From: Sinimarinibacterium flocculans
GTDB lineage: Bacteria; Pseudomonadota; Gammaproteobacteria; Nevskiales; Nevskiaceae
Assembly: GCF_003201205.1 (NCBI RefSeq)
Contig: NZ_QICN01000011.1
Location: forward strand, 118,410-182,409
Length of the DNA stretch: 64,000 bases
Reading direction: 5' to 3'
Below the pieces are notes generated by a model that was not told the DNA's origin, ran no database searches, and saw only the letters and a program-made list of their open reading frames with translations. The translations under genes and the position numbers were made by a program. Shown here one piece after another: positions 55,704 through 63,693 of this stretch (position 1 is the stretch's first letter; every line of letters begins with the position of its first letter).

Positions 55704-58277
55704 TCACGCGGATTCCGCGATCACCGGCACACCCTTGAAGCGTGCCTTCTCCTCCGGCGTTGCCGGCCGGATCTGATTGCGCTCGTCGACGAACACGACG
55801 TTGCTGTCGGGCGCGTCGCTGTTGACGAAGCTGCGGAACCGCCGCAGCACTTCGGGGCTCTCGATGGCCTTCTTCCATTCGCAGGCGTAGCTGCCGACCA
55901 CCTGCGCCATCTCCGCCTCGAGTTCGGCGCCGATGCCGAGCTTGTCGTGGACGACGACATCCTTGAGGTAGTCCAGACCGCCTTCGAGATTGTCGCGCCA
56001 CACGCTGGTGCGCTGCAGGCGATCCGCGGTGCGGATGTAGAACATCAGGAAGCGGTCGATGTAGCGGATCAGCGTCTCGTCGTCGAGATCGCCGGCCAGC
56101 AGTTCGGCGTGCCGCGGCTTCATGCCGCCGTTGCCGCAGACGTAGAGGTTCCAGCCTTTCTCGGTGGCGATGACGCCGAAGTCCTTCGACTGCGCCTCGG
56201 CGCACTCGCGCGTGCAGCCGGAGACGGCCGACTTGATCTTGTGCGGTGCGCGCAGTCCCTTGTAGCGGTTCTCGATCGCCAGGGCCATGCTCACCGAATC
56301 GAGCATGCCGTAGCGGCACCAGGTCGAGCCGACACAGGACTTCACCGTGCGCAGCGCCTTGCCGTAGGCGTGGCCGGATTCGAAGCCGGCGTCGACCAGC
56401 TCCTTCCAGATCAGCGGCAGCTGGTGCACCTGCGCGCCGAACAGGTCGATGCGCTGGCCGCCGGTGATCTTCGTGTAGAGCCGGTGCTTCTTCGCGACCT
56501 CGCCGAGCACGATCAGTTTTTCCGGCGTGATCTCGCCGCCGGCGATGCGCGGCACGATCGAATAGGTGCCGTCCTTCTGGATGTTGGCGAGGAAGTAGTC
56601 GTTGGAATCCTGCAGCGCGGCCTTGTCCTTCTTGAGCACGAACTCGTTCCAGCACGAGGCGAAGATGCTCGCCGCCGCCGGCTTGCAGATGTCGCAGCCG
56701 CGGCCGCGGCCATGACGGGTGATCAGTTCGTCGAAGGTCTCGATGCGCCCGACGCGGATCAGGTGGTAGAGCTCCTGGCGCGAGTACGGGAAGTGCTCGC
56801 ACAGGTGATTGTTGACCGACAGCCCGCAGCGCTTCATCTCGGCCTTCATCAGCTGCGTCGTCAGCGGCACGCAGCCGCCGCAGGAGGTGCCGGCCTTGGT
56901 CGCCGTCTTCAGCTTGCCGATGCTGTGCGCGCCGTCGCGCACCGCCGCGCAGATGGTCGCCTTCGAGACGTTGTTGCACGAGCAGATCTGCGCAGCGTCC
57001 GGCAGCGCGTCCACGCCCAGCGCCGGACGGGCCGCGCCGTCGCCGCTCGGCAGGATCAGGAACTCGGGTTCGGGCGGCAGCTCCATGCGGTTGAGCATCA
57101 TCTGCAGCAGCGTGCCGTATGCCTCGGCGTCGCCGATGAGCACGCCGCCGAGCACGTACTTGCCGTCCTCGGAGACCACGAGTTTCTTGTAGACCTGCTT
57201 GCGCTCGTCGGTGTACACGCAGACGCGCGCGCCGGGCGTCGCCGCGTGCGCGTCGCCCAGGCTGGCGACGTCGACGCCCATCAGCTTGAGCTTGGTGCTC
57301 ATGTCGGCGCCGGTGAACTGCGGCGGCTCGTCGGCATCTTCCTGCGGCACCGCGGCGGCGATATGCGCGGCACAGACGCGCGCCATCTCGTAGCCCGGCG
57401 CCACCAGGCCGTAGATCTTGCCGTCCCACAGCGCGCACTCGCCGATCGCGTAGATGTCGTCGTCGAGGGTGCGGCAGTGGTTGTCGATGACGATGCCGCC
57501 ACGCGGTCCGACGCCGAGTTCGCTGGCGCGTGCCAGCTCGTCGCGCGGCCGGATGCCGGCGGAGAACACGATCATGTCGGTCTCCAGCACCGAGTCGTCC
57601 GCGAACCTCATCGCGTGGCGCCGGGCCTCGCCGTCGACGATCTCGACGGTGTTTTTCTGCGTGTGGACGGTGACGCCGAGGGCCTCGATCTTCTGGCGCA
57701 GCACGCGGCCGCCGCCGTCGTCGACCTGCACCGCCATCAGCCGCGGCGCGAACTCGACGACATGCGTTTCCAGTCCCATGTCCTTCAGCGCCTTCGCCGC
57801 CTCGAGACCGAGCAGGCCGCCGCCGACGACGACACCGACCTTCGAGCGACCCCCGGCCTCGGTCATCGCCTCCAGGTCCTCGATCGTGCGGTAGACGAAA
57901 CAGTCCGGACGCTCGCGTCCCGGCACCGGCGGCACGAACGGATACGAGCCCGTGGCCAGCACCAGTTTGTCGTAGGGCAGCGTCTCGCCGGTCGAGGTCG
58001 TGACCTGCTTGAGGCTGCGGTCGATGGCGACGGCCTTCGCGTTCAGGCGCAGCACCAGCCCGTCGCGCTCGAAGAAGCCGGGCGGGACCAGCGACAGGTC
58101 CTCGGCGGTCTTGCCCGAGAAGAAAGAAGACAGCTGGACGCGGTCATAGGCCGGACGCGGCTCCTCGCAGAGCACCGTGATGTCCAGTCCCGACGGACGC
58201 CGCTCGGCCAGCTCCTCGAGCAGCTTCTGCCCGACCATGCCGTTGCCGACGACGACGATGCGAAGCGGATCGCTCAT
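55704..58277 (-). CDS. nirB: Assimilatory nitrite reductase large subunit
   Basis: An 857-residue NADH-dependent siroheme nitrite reductase making ammonium. The order is FAD/NAD(P)H domain (residues 1-300; VVGNGMVGQ, VGVVVGGGLLGLEAAKALK), BFD-like [2Fe-2S] domain (about 425-500; ICSCNNVSK, CGGC) and siroheme/4Fe-4S sulfite/nitrite reductase half (about 560-800; CVGSTWC near 649 and CTREC near 687). Length is normal. It lies between narK and nirD. Confidence 0.97.
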   Translation of the reverse strand: MSDPLRIVVVGNGMVGQKLLEELAERRPSGLDITVLCEEPRPAYDRVQLSSFFSGKTAEDLSLVPPGFFERDGLVLRLNAKAVAIDRSLKQVTTSTGETLPYDKLVLATGSYPFVPPVPGRERPDCFVYRTIEDLEAMTEAGGRSKVGVVVGGGLLGLEAAKALKDMGLETHVVEFAPRLMAVQVDDGGGRVLRQKIEALGVTVHTQKNTVEIVDGEARRHAMRFADDSVLETDMIVFSAGIRPRDELARASELGVGPRGGIVIDNHCRTLDDDIYAIGECALWDGKIYGLVAPGYEMARVCAAHIAAAVPQEDADEPPQFTGADMSTKLKLMGVDVASLGDAHAATPGARVCVYTDERKQVYKKLVVSEDGKYVLGGVLIGDAEAYGTLLQMMLNRMELPPEPEFLILPSGDGAARPALGVDALPDAAQICSCNNVSKATICAAVRDGAHSIGKLKTATKAGTSCGGCVPLTTQLMKAEMKRCGLSVNNHLCEHFPYSRQELYHLIRVGRIETFDELITRHGRGRGCDICKPAAASIFASCWNEFVLKKDKAALQDSNDYFLANIQKDGTYSIVPRIAGGEITPEKLIVLGEVAKKHRLYTKITGGQRIDLFGAQVHQLPLIWKELVDAGFESGHAYGKALRTVKSCVGSTWCRYGMLDSVSMALAIENRYKGLRAPHKIKSAVSGCTRECAEAQSKDFGVIATEKGWNLYVCGNGGMKPRHAELLAGDLDDETLIRYIDRFLMFYIRTADRLQRTSVWRDNLEGGLDYLKDVVVHDKLGIGAELEAEMAQVVGSYACEWKKAIESPEVLRRFRSFVNSDAPDSNVVFVDERNQIRPATPEEKARFKGVPVIAESA

Positions 58278-58301
58278 GCCTGATCTCCTGCGGTGCGGCC
58301 G

Positions 58302-59672
58302 TCAGGCCGAGGCGGGCACCGAGTCGGGTGCGGCGGCGGCAGCCGGCTTGCGCGCGGCCAGGGCCGCCTGCAGCGCGGCGTTCTCGCTCTCGAGCACCTG
58401 CGCCGGGAAGCGCACCAGCAGCGCGCACAACGAGGCCAGCATGACGGCGAAGCCGAGATAGAGCAGACCCTGCTGATAGGTGAGCGCCTCGGTCTTGAAC
58501 AGGAATCCGGCAGCCACGGCACCGGCGTTGCCGCCGGCACCGACGATGCCGGCGACCGCGCCGAGCGCCTTGCGGTTCATGAAGGGCACGAGTCCGAAGG
58601 TCGCCCCTTCGGACATCTGCACGAACAGGCTGAACACGATCATCGACGCGATGGCCATCCACAGCACCGCCATCTGCGAGAACAGCACCAGCGCAAGGCC
58701 CTCGGCCATCAGCACCACGAACAGCAGGTAGACGCGGCCCTTGAGGCCGGCGCGACGGGCGAACAGGTCGGAGAACATGCCGCCGAGCGTGCGCGCGAAC
58801 AGGTTCATCAGGCCGAACAGACCTGCGATCAGGCCCGCGGTCTTCAGGTCGAGCTTGAAGTTGTCGAAGTAGTAGATCGCGGCGATGTTGTTGATCGTCA
58901 GCTCGACGCCGAAGCACGCGGCGTAGACCACGAACAGCGCCCAGACGCGGTAGTCGCGGGCGGCGGACAGGAACGAGCGGCCGGCGCCGTTCTCGTTGCG
59001 CGCCTCCGGCATCAGCCCGGCGGCGCGCAGCTCGTCGTAGTTGCCGCCCGGCGCATCCTGCGTCAGGAAGTAGTAGGCGATGCCGGTCAGCAGCAGCACG
59101 ACGCCGGGCACCACCATCGCCAGGCGCCAGCCCATCGCCTCGTTGGCGCCGAGCATCATCATGCCGGCGAAGATCAGCGGCATGACGATCTGGGTCACGC
59201 CGCCGCCGAGGTTGCCCCAGCCGGCCGTCGTCGCGTTGGCGGTGCCGACGACGTTGGGCGCGAACATCACCGAGGTGTGGTACTGCGTGATCACGAAGGA
59301 CGCGCCGATCGCGCCGATGCCCAGGCGGAACAGCAGGAAGCTCTCGTAGCTGTCGGCGAAGCCGATGCTCATCACCGGCAGCGAGCCGAGAACCAGCAGG
59401 GCGCTGTAGGTTTTACGCGGGCCGAACTTGTCGCACAGCGGTCCGATCAGCAGCCGCACCAGCACGGTGATCGCCACGGAGGCGATGATCGTGTTGCCGA
59501 TCTGCGCCTTGGTCAGCATCAGGTCCTCGCGCACGACGGCCATCAGTGGCGCGATGCCGAACCAGCCGAAGAAGCACAGGAAGAACGCGAACCAGGTCAT
59601 GTGGAACACGCGCATGTGCGGCTTGGCCAGACTGAAGAGCTTGATCGAAGTCGCTTTGCCTGAAGTGTCCAT
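58302..59672 (-). CDS. narK: Nitrate/nitrite transporter of the NNP family
   Basis: A 456-residue 12-helix MFS transporter, the nitrate importer of the operon (NasK-type). The family motifs are TAGWGNLGGGVTQIVM on helix 5 and AGIVGAGGNAGAVAAG on helix 11, with the paired Arg of the substrate site in VRLLIGPLCDKFGPRK and RTLGGMFSD. The ATG at 59672 is used; a second ATG at 59678 is in frame. First gene of the nitrate operon, preceded by an ANTAR-type leader. Confidence 0.93.
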   Translation of the reverse strand: MDTSGKATSIKLFSLAKPHMRVFHMTWFAFFLCFFGWFGIAPLMAVVREDLMLTKAQIGNTIIASVAITVLVRLLIGPLCDKFGPRKTYSALLVLGSLPVMSIGFADSYESFLLFRLGIGAIGASFVITQYHTSVMFAPNVVGTANATTAGWGNLGGGVTQIVMPLIFAGMMMLGANEAMGWRLAMVVPGVVLLLTGIAYYFLTQDAPGGNYDELRAAGLMPEARNENGAGRSFLSAARDYRVWALFVVYAACFGVELTINNIAAIYYFDNFKLDLKTAGLIAGLFGLMNLFARTLGGMFSDLFARRAGLKGRVYLLFVVLMAEGLALVLFSQMAVLWMAIASMIVFSLFVQMSEGATFGLVPFMNRKALGAVAGIVGAGGNAGAVAAGFLFKTEALTYQQGLLYLGFAVMLASLCALLVRFPAQVLESENAALQAALAARKPAAAAAPDSVPASA

Positions 59673-59715
59673 GGTCATCTTTCCCGGTGATGCGTTGGTC
59701 GTCTGACGCGACGTC

Positions 59716-59758
59716 AAAAAAAAACGTCCATGAATGGCGCGTCGCCAGTCATGGACGT
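59716..59758 (-). terminator. Leader terminator upstream of narK
   Basis: A perfect 10-bp stem ACGTCCATGA/TCATGGACGT (59724-59733 with 59749-59758), extended by TGGC/GCCA, followed by nine T on the minus strand (59716-59724). It lies 44 bases before the narK start, inside the transcript, so it must be overcome for expression. Confidence 0.93.
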
Positions 59759-59830
59759 CGTTGTCCTGTCCACCGCAGGGCTTCGTGATGGCGGCTTGAT
59801 CGGCGCCGCGTGCGGGACCGCGTTGTCCCG
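59753..59830 (-). promoter_or_regulatory. ANTAR-type two-hairpin antiterminator leader (narK)
   Basis: On the minus strand, hairpin P1 is CGGGAC-AACGCG-GTCCCG (59813-59830) with a 6-bp stem and hexaloop having A1 and G4. Hairpin P2 is GGAC-AACGAC-GTCC (59753-59766), also with A1 and G4; its 3' arm is part of the 5' arm of the terminator, so P2 and the terminator exclude each other. This matches the ANTAR target architecture described for NasR/NasT and EutV. The 46-base linker is long. Confidence 0.82.
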
Positions 59831-59860
59831 ATGCCCTGCAGGGTTCGTGGGTTCAGTAAC

Positions 59861-59875
59861 GCAAGCGTCGTGCCA
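59861..59875 (-). promoter_or_regulatory. Sigma-54 promoter of the narK operon
   Basis: TGGCAC-GACGC-TTGC on the minus strand, a full -24/-12 match with 10 bases between GG and GC. Start of transcription is expected about 12 bases beyond the GC, near 59850, giving a leader of about 180 nt that contains both hairpins. Confidence 0.88.
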
Positions 59876-59969
59876 CGCGCGGCGCACGCGGTTTTGCGGC
59901 TGTGCGCCCGTTTGCGCGCCCCGTGGCGGCCGGCGCCGGGCGCGATCTGCACCTTTGCGGCGCGCCGGC

Positions 59970-59984
59970 GCACATGCGCGGTGC
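59970..59984. promoter_or_regulatory. NtrC-like enhancer site upstream of narK promoter
   Basis: GCAC-N7-GTGC, the spacing of the NtrC site core (TGCACY-N5-RGTGCA). It lies about 95 bases upstream of the sigma-54 promoter, a usual enhancer distance, and just inside the 3' end region of the globin gene. Confidence 0.4.
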
Positions 59985-59991
59985 GGCTTCG

Positions 59992-60390
59992 TCAGCGCGA
60001 GTGCATCATCGCGACGATGGTCGCGTAGGCCTCGGTCCAGGCACGCCGGGCGTCGACCGTGAAGGCCGCGCCCAGGCTTTGCTCAAGCGTCCACAGCAGG
60101 CTCACCGCCACCGTGCCGTAGTCGTTCTCCGATGCGCCGTAGCGCACATGGCGCTGGCCCAGGTCCTTGAGGGCCGGGCCGAGGACGTGCGGATGGTCCA
60201 GCCCGCGCACCGCCGCGTCGAGCATCGCGATCAGCTTCTCGCCCTGGCGCTCGAGGTCGCTCTTGAACAGCGGACGCAGGCGCGGCTCGAGTTCGAACAG
60301 TTTGCTGTAGAACAGCTCGGCCACCGCCGCGCGCATCGGCAGGATCAGTTTCCAGGTCTCGCGCACGAGCCGGATCTGCTCGGCATTCAT
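59992..60390 (-). CDS. Single-domain bacterial globin
   Basis: A 132-residue 3-on-3 globin. The proximal heme His is in LGQRHVRYG (F8), a Phe is at CD1 (RPLFKSD) and Gln is likely at E7 (ERQGEKL), as in Vitreoscilla-type globins. No reductase domain is attached. Located inside the nitrate island with its own sigma-54/ANTAR leader, so it is likely to protect against nitric oxide or related species made during nitrate reduction (inference). ATG at 60390 follows GGGAGG. Confidence 0.92.
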   Translation of the reverse strand: MNAEQIRLVRETWKLILPMRAAVAELFYSKLFELEPRLRPLFKSDLERQGEKLIAMLDAAVRGLDHPHVLGPALKDLGQRHVRYGASENDYGTVAVSLLWTLEQSLGAAFTVDARRAWTEAYATIVAMMHSR

Positions 60391-60425
60391 CACGACCTCC
60401 CTTCGACCACGTCACCGACGCGGTG

Positions 60426-60466
60426 CCAAAAAGAAAGGCCCAACTCCACTGTGGGGAGATGGGCCT
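60426..60466 (-). terminator. Leader terminator upstream of the globin gene
   Basis: AGGCCCA pairs with TGGGCCT (60436-60442 with 60460-60466), extended by CTCC/GGAG after one mismatch, followed on the minus strand by TTTCTTTTT. It lies 36 bases before the start of the globin gene, inside its leader. Confidence 0.85.
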
Positions 60467-60499
60467 CGTTATCCCGGGGGCGCCGACCGTCGTTGGCCG
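60461..60499 (-). promoter_or_regulatory. ANTAR-type leader of the globin gene
   Basis: On the minus strand, P1 is CGGCC-AACGAC-GGTCG (60484-60499, one G-U pair) with hexaloop A1/G4. P2 carries AACGAG (A1/G4) between GGAT and GCCC (60461-60475) with a U-G closing pair and one A-C mismatch, so its stem is weak. The 3' arm of P2 overlaps the terminator 5' arm. The linker between hairpins is short (about 8 bases), in the usual range. Confidence 0.72.
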
Positions 60500-60526
60500 C
60501 CGCCCGCATTCGCTGTCTGGCTCATC

Positions 60527-60541
60527 GCACGGGCCGTGCCA
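60527..60541 (-). promoter_or_regulatory. Sigma-54 promoter of the globin gene
   Basis: TGGCAC-GGCCC-GTGC on the minus strand. The GG and GC are 10 bases apart as required; the -12 box has GTGC in place of TTGC. Start predicted near 60515. Confidence 0.7.
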
Positions 60542-60574
60542 AGGCGCGGCCGGCGTGCGCGGCGTCGCGCGCGG

Positions 60575-61774
60575 CTAGCTGACTTCCGCGGGCACGCCGT
60601 CGGTGCCGTAGACGGCGCCGTCGAAAAAGGCATCCGGGCCCATCGTCAGCAACCCGCTCGGCAGGCGCAGCGCCCAGATGCCGGCGTGCATGCCCTCGGA
60701 CTTGTGATCGGTCTGCGGGCACGGCACGCCGACCATCGCCGCCGCCTCGCGGCAGACCTGCGGGCGGTAGACCTGCGCGGCGATGTCGGCGGCGTCGATG
60801 GCGGTGTCGATCTGCCCCCAGCGGCGCATCTGCTCGACGAACCACATCGCGTGCGACAGCCACGGGAAGTTGGCCGCATGCCGGTGGAACACCAGGCCGG
60901 TGCCGAAGAAGCTGTCGCCGGCGGACGGGACTTCCAGCGCGGTGCGGATGGTCGCCGGCGGTGCATCGACGGCACCGCTGTCGATCAGGATCTGCGCGCC
61001 CTCGGCACGGTTGCCGGGCATGTCGAGCCAGCGGCAGGCGTCGATCAGGGCGGCGATCAGCGCGCGATGCGTGCGCGGATGCGCCGCAGCCCAGGCGCGC
61101 GTGACGCCGAGCACCTTCTCCGGTGCGTTGTTCCAGATCTGGAAGGTGTTGACGACGCGATAGCCCACCCCCGCTGCCTCGGCCGCCGCACCCCACGGGG
61201 CGCCGACGCAGAAACCGTCGATGCGGCCGTCGCTGAGGTGCTGGACCATCAGCGGCGGCGGGATCACCTCGAGGCGGACGTCGCGATCCGGGTCGATGCC
61301 GCAGGCGGCCAGCCAGTAGCGCAGGACGTAGTGGTGTGTCGAGAACGGGAACACGTGGGCGAACGCCCGCTGGCGCCGGCCGATGATGCGGTCGCGCAGC
61401 AGCAGTCCCTTGAGTGCGCGGCCGGCGCTCAGCGGTTCGCGCTCGCGCAGCTGCAGCTCGCGGTAGAGCGATTCCGACACCGCGATCGAGTTGCCGTTGA
61501 GGTTGAGCGTCATCGCCGTGACCATCGGCACGCCGATGCCGTCGATGCCCAGCGTTGCCGCCAGCGGCATCGGCGCGAGCATCTGCGCGCCGTCGAGCAG
61601 GCCGGTGGCGACCTTGTCACGCACGCTCGCCCACGACGCCTCGACGCTGACCTCCACCTCCAGCCCCTGCTTGGCGAAGAAGCCGCGGTCGCGGGCGACG
61701 ATCAGCGGCGCCGCGTCCACCAGCGGAATCACGCCGAGCCTCAGCTCGTCTTTCTCCAGAACGTTCGCGCTCAT
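60575..61774 (-). CDS. nasS: Nitrate sensor NasS
   Basis: A 399-residue NrtA-like binding protein. It has no signal peptide (MSANVLEKDELRLGVIPLVDAA), so it is cytoplasmic and fits NasS, the sensor that holds NasT inactive until nitrate is present. Typical NrtA/NasS segments are FPFSTHHYVLRYWLAACG and FCVGAPWGAAAEAAGVG. It follows nasT by 20 bases, as in other nasT-nasS pairs. Confidence 0.9.
   Translation of the reverse strand: MSANVLEKDELRLGVIPLVDAAPLIVARDRGFFAKQGLEVEVSVEASWASVRDKVATGLLDGAQMLAPMPLAATLGIDGIGVPMVTAMTLNLNGNSIAVSESLYRELQLREREPLSAGRALKGLLLRDRIIGRRQRAFAHVFPFSTHHYVLRYWLAACGIDPDRDVRLEVIPPPLMVQHLSDGRIDGFCVGAPWGAAAEAAGVGYRVVNTFQIWNNAPEKVLGVTRAWAAAHPRTHRALIAALIDACRWLDMPGNRAEGAQILIDSGAVDAPPATIRTALEVPSAGDSFFGTGLVFHRHAANFPWLSHAMWFVEQMRRWGQIDTAIDAADIAAQVYRPQVCREAAAMVGVPCPQTDHKSEGMHAGIWALRLPSGLLTMGPDAFFDGAVYGTDGVPAEVS
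60592..60606. promoter_or_regulatory. NtrC-like site upstream of the globin promoter
   Basis: GCAC-N7-GTGC, within the last codons of nasS and about 55 bases upstream of the sigma-54 promoter. Confidence 0.35.
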
Positions 61775-61794
61775 CTTGGTATTGCCCTTGATTC

Positions 61795-62364
61795 TTATAG
61801 AAGCTCCGCCGCCGCCAGCAGCGAGCGTGCGGCGTCCCCGATCCGCAGGTTCCGGTCCATCGCCATCTTGCGCAGCTGCTCGTAGGCCTCGGACTCGGTG
61901 ATCTTCCGGCGCTGCATCAGCATGCCCTTGGCGCGATCCACGTCGCGGCGATCCGCGAGGCGCATCTTGGTTTCCTCGAGCTCGCGTCGCAGTGCCTGGT
62001 GTTCGTCGAAGCGGGCGATGGCGACGTCGATCACCGACTTGAGCCGGGACTCCGGCATGCCGTCGACGACATAGGCCGAGATACCCGCGCGCATCGCACG
62101 CCGCGCCGTTTCCGCATCGCCGTGCTTGGCGAACAGCACGATCGGTCGCGGGCGGTCACGCGCGATCTGACCCAGCGACTCGAGGGTGTCGCGGGTCGGT
62201 GCATCGACATCGATGAGGACGACGTCCGGCTGATGGTGAGCGACCGCGGTCAGCAAATCGTCCGACGTCGTCAGCTGCGCGACCACCGCGTTGCCGCCGT
62301 CGATCAATGCCTGCCGCAGCAGCACCACCCGGTGCTGGTCGTCGTCGACGAGCATGACTCGCAT
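61795..62364 (-). CDS. nasT: ANTAR antitermination regulator NasT
   Basis: A 189-residue response-regulator-like protein. The N-terminal receiver fold begins MRVMLVDDD, with the Asp in VVLIDVDAP, and a C-terminal ANTAR domain (about 135-189) has the pattern RRDVDRAKGMLMQRRKITES and AYEQLRKMAMDRN. NasT binds leader RNA hairpins and prevents termination when NasS releases it. ATG at 62364. A sigma-54-like promoter lies 43 bases upstream. Confidence 0.93.
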   Translation of the reverse strand: MRVMLVDDDQHRVVLLRQALIDGGNAVVAQLTTSDDLLTAVAHHQPDVVLIDVDAPTRDTLESLGQIARDRPRPIVLFAKHGDAETARRAMRAGISAYVVDGMPESRLKSVIDVAIARFDEHQALRRELEETKMRLADRRDVDRAKGMLMQRRKITESEAYEQLRKMAMDRNLRIGDAARSLLAAAELL

Positions 62365-62406
62365 GGGCGTCAACGCGCGGTGGGTGATAGGACGATGCTG
62401 ACCACA

Positions 62407-62421
62407 GCAAAAGCTGTGCCG
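62407..62421 (-). promoter_or_regulatory. Sigma-54-like promoter of nasT-nasS
   Basis: CGGCAC-AGCTT-TTGC on the minus strand. GG and GC are 10 bases apart; the first T of the -24 box is replaced by C. The -12 box is 43 bases before the nasT ATG. Confidence 0.6.
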
Positions 62422-62444
62422 AGCGCATGCATGGGCGTCGCGCG

Positions 62445-62460
62445 TGGCACGTGGCTTGCT
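62445..62460 (+). promoter_or_regulatory. Sigma-54 promoter toward the second ANTAR gene
   Basis: TGGCAC-GTGGC-TTGCT on the plus strand, a full -24/-12 match. Start predicted near 62472. It is back to back with the nasT promoter, 24 bases apart. Confidence 0.8.
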
Positions 62461-62862
62461 TCGATCACCGGCGACCGAGCGCCGTCCCGCGCGATCCGGA
62501 TCGATCCGGTCGCCCGGTACGCCGCCGGTTGCCGTCAAGGTGATGAACGAGCAACAACGCCGAAGGCGTCCGTGCGATCGCATCGCGACCGTCGGGAGCC
62601 TTCGCGGTGCGAGCGCGAGCGGGGTGGTTCGCAGGTCTGCGACGCGAACCGGACCGACGCTCCGCGGGGACGGTCGCGATGCGGCCCGGGAGAACATGTC
62701 GATGAACGAGTGCGGGACTCTAGCGATGGCCGGCCCGGCAGTGCGCGCGCGGGCCGCGTGCCGGCGAAGTGGCCGTCCGCTGCGTCGCGACGGCGCACGC
62801 CGTGCCGCCGACGCGCCGATATCGCGCAGCGCAGGCGCCGCGCCGGCACCGTGCCGCACGTC

Positions 62863-63465
62863 GTGAACCGCCGCAGGATCGCGCCGTCACGCACGCGCGT
62901 GATGCTGGTTGACGACGATCGCGGCCGGCTCGCGCGGCTGCAGGAGGCGCTCGCCGACGCCGGTCACGAGGTGGTCGCCTGCGTCGGCGGCAACGAGGAC
63001 CTGCTGCTCGCCGTCGTGCGCCACGCCCCGGACGTGGTGTTGATCGACACCGAGGCGCCGGGACGCGACACGCTCGAATCGCTCAACCGCGTCAGCCGCG
63101 AACAACCGCGGCCGATCCTGCTGTTCTCCGACAACGGCGACACCGACACGATCCGCCGCGCGATCCGCGCCGGCGTCTCGGCCTATGTCGTCGACGGCCT
63201 CGTCGGCTCGCGGCTCAAGTCGCTGATCGAGGTCGCGATCGCGCAGTTCGACGAACACCAGCAGCTGCGCCGCGAAGTCGAAAGCGTCCGCGCGCGGCTG
63301 AACGACCGCGACGACATCGACCGCGCCAAGGCCGTGCTGATGCGCCGTGCGCACCTGAGCGAGGACCAGGCCTACGAGCGCCTGCGCCGCATGGCGATGA
63401 ACCGCAAGCTCAGGCTCGCCGACGTCGCCCGCGCCCTGCTCGCGGTGAACGCCGAAGGCGTCTGA
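62863..63465 (+). CDS. Second NasT-like ANTAR regulator
   Basis: A 200-residue paralogue of NasT, roughly 60% identical by eye along its length. It has VMLVDDD, VVLIDTEAP, the shared PRDTLESL-like GRDTLESLNRVS, and an ANTAR domain with RDDIDRAKAVLMRRAHLSED and AYERLRRMAMNRK. No NasS-like sensor lies next to it. Start is uncertain: GTG at 62863 (used), GTG at 62899 or ATG at 62902 all precede the first strand. Followed by the DUF3034 gene leader. Confidence 0.85.
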   Translation: MNRRRIAPSRTRVMLVDDDRGRLARLQEALADAGHEVVACVGGNEDLLLAVVRHAPDVVLIDTEAPGRDTLESLNRVSREQPRPILLFSDNGDTDTIRRAIRAGVSAYVVDGLVGSRLKSLIEVAIAQFDEHQQLRREVESVRARLNDRDDIDRAKAVLMRRAHLSEDQAYERLRRMAMNRKLRLADVARALLAVNAEGV

Positions 63466-63489
63466 TCGCGCGTCGTCGTGCGCTGCCTC

Positions 63490-63509
63490 GGTGCAGAGCG
63501 GCATGCACC
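63490..63509. promoter_or_regulatory. 6-bp inverted repeat, possible enhancer
   Basis: GGTGCA-N8-TGCACC, the same half-site as in NtrC sites but in everted orientation, about 120 bases upstream of the sigma-54 promoter. Function is unproven. Confidence 0.25.
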
Positions 63510-63631
63510 AGCCTGGACTCGCTGCGCCAGCTTGGATCGGGACGGCGGCAACGGCACGGCGGCAGGCGGGAGCCGGTCGTCGCCCGATATATAAGGAGCA
63601 GCACGCGGCGATCGCCCGACCCGGGAACAAC

Positions 63632-63647
63632 TGGCACGGCGCTTGCT
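63632..63647 (+). promoter_or_regulatory. Sigma-54 promoter of the DUF3034 gene
   Basis: TGGCAC-GGCGC-TTGCT on the plus strand, a full -24/-12 match. Start predicted near 63658, giving a leader of about 160 nt. Confidence 0.88.
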
Positions 63648-63693
63648 GCTTCTAGATCACGACTCGGGGTCAAGCGTGCCTCGGGACACAAAC

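Larger units (their letters stand above)
62365..62862. other. 498-base divergent region between nasT and the second ANTAR gene
   Basis: Two sigma-54-like promoters face apart at 62407-62421 and 62445-62460. The remaining 400 bases to the right are GC-rich with no convincing gene, no T-tract terminator and no clear hexaloop hairpin. If transcription starts at the plus-strand promoter, the second ANTAR gene would have an unusually long leader of about 390 nt. Confidence 0.5.

Noticed and set aside
55947..58283. A 778-codon plus-strand frame opposite nirB
   Set aside because: Shadow of nirB, which has complete cofactor motifs. Long antisense frames are common at this GC content.
62322..62335. 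GCACC-N4-GGTGC palindrome as an NtrC site
   Set aside because: Spacing is one base shorter than the NtrC core and it lies in nasT coding sequence.
62542..62866. A plus-strand frame (ATG at 62542) ending at the start of the second ANTAR gene
   Set aside because: Composition is Arg/Ala/Pro-rich shadow-like, with no good ribosome-binding site. The overlap of its stop with the GTG was noted in the findings but is not enough for a gene call.
63585..63595. CGATATATAAG as a ModE half-site before the DUF3034 promoter
   Set aside because: Only one half-site and no palindrome; too short to support.
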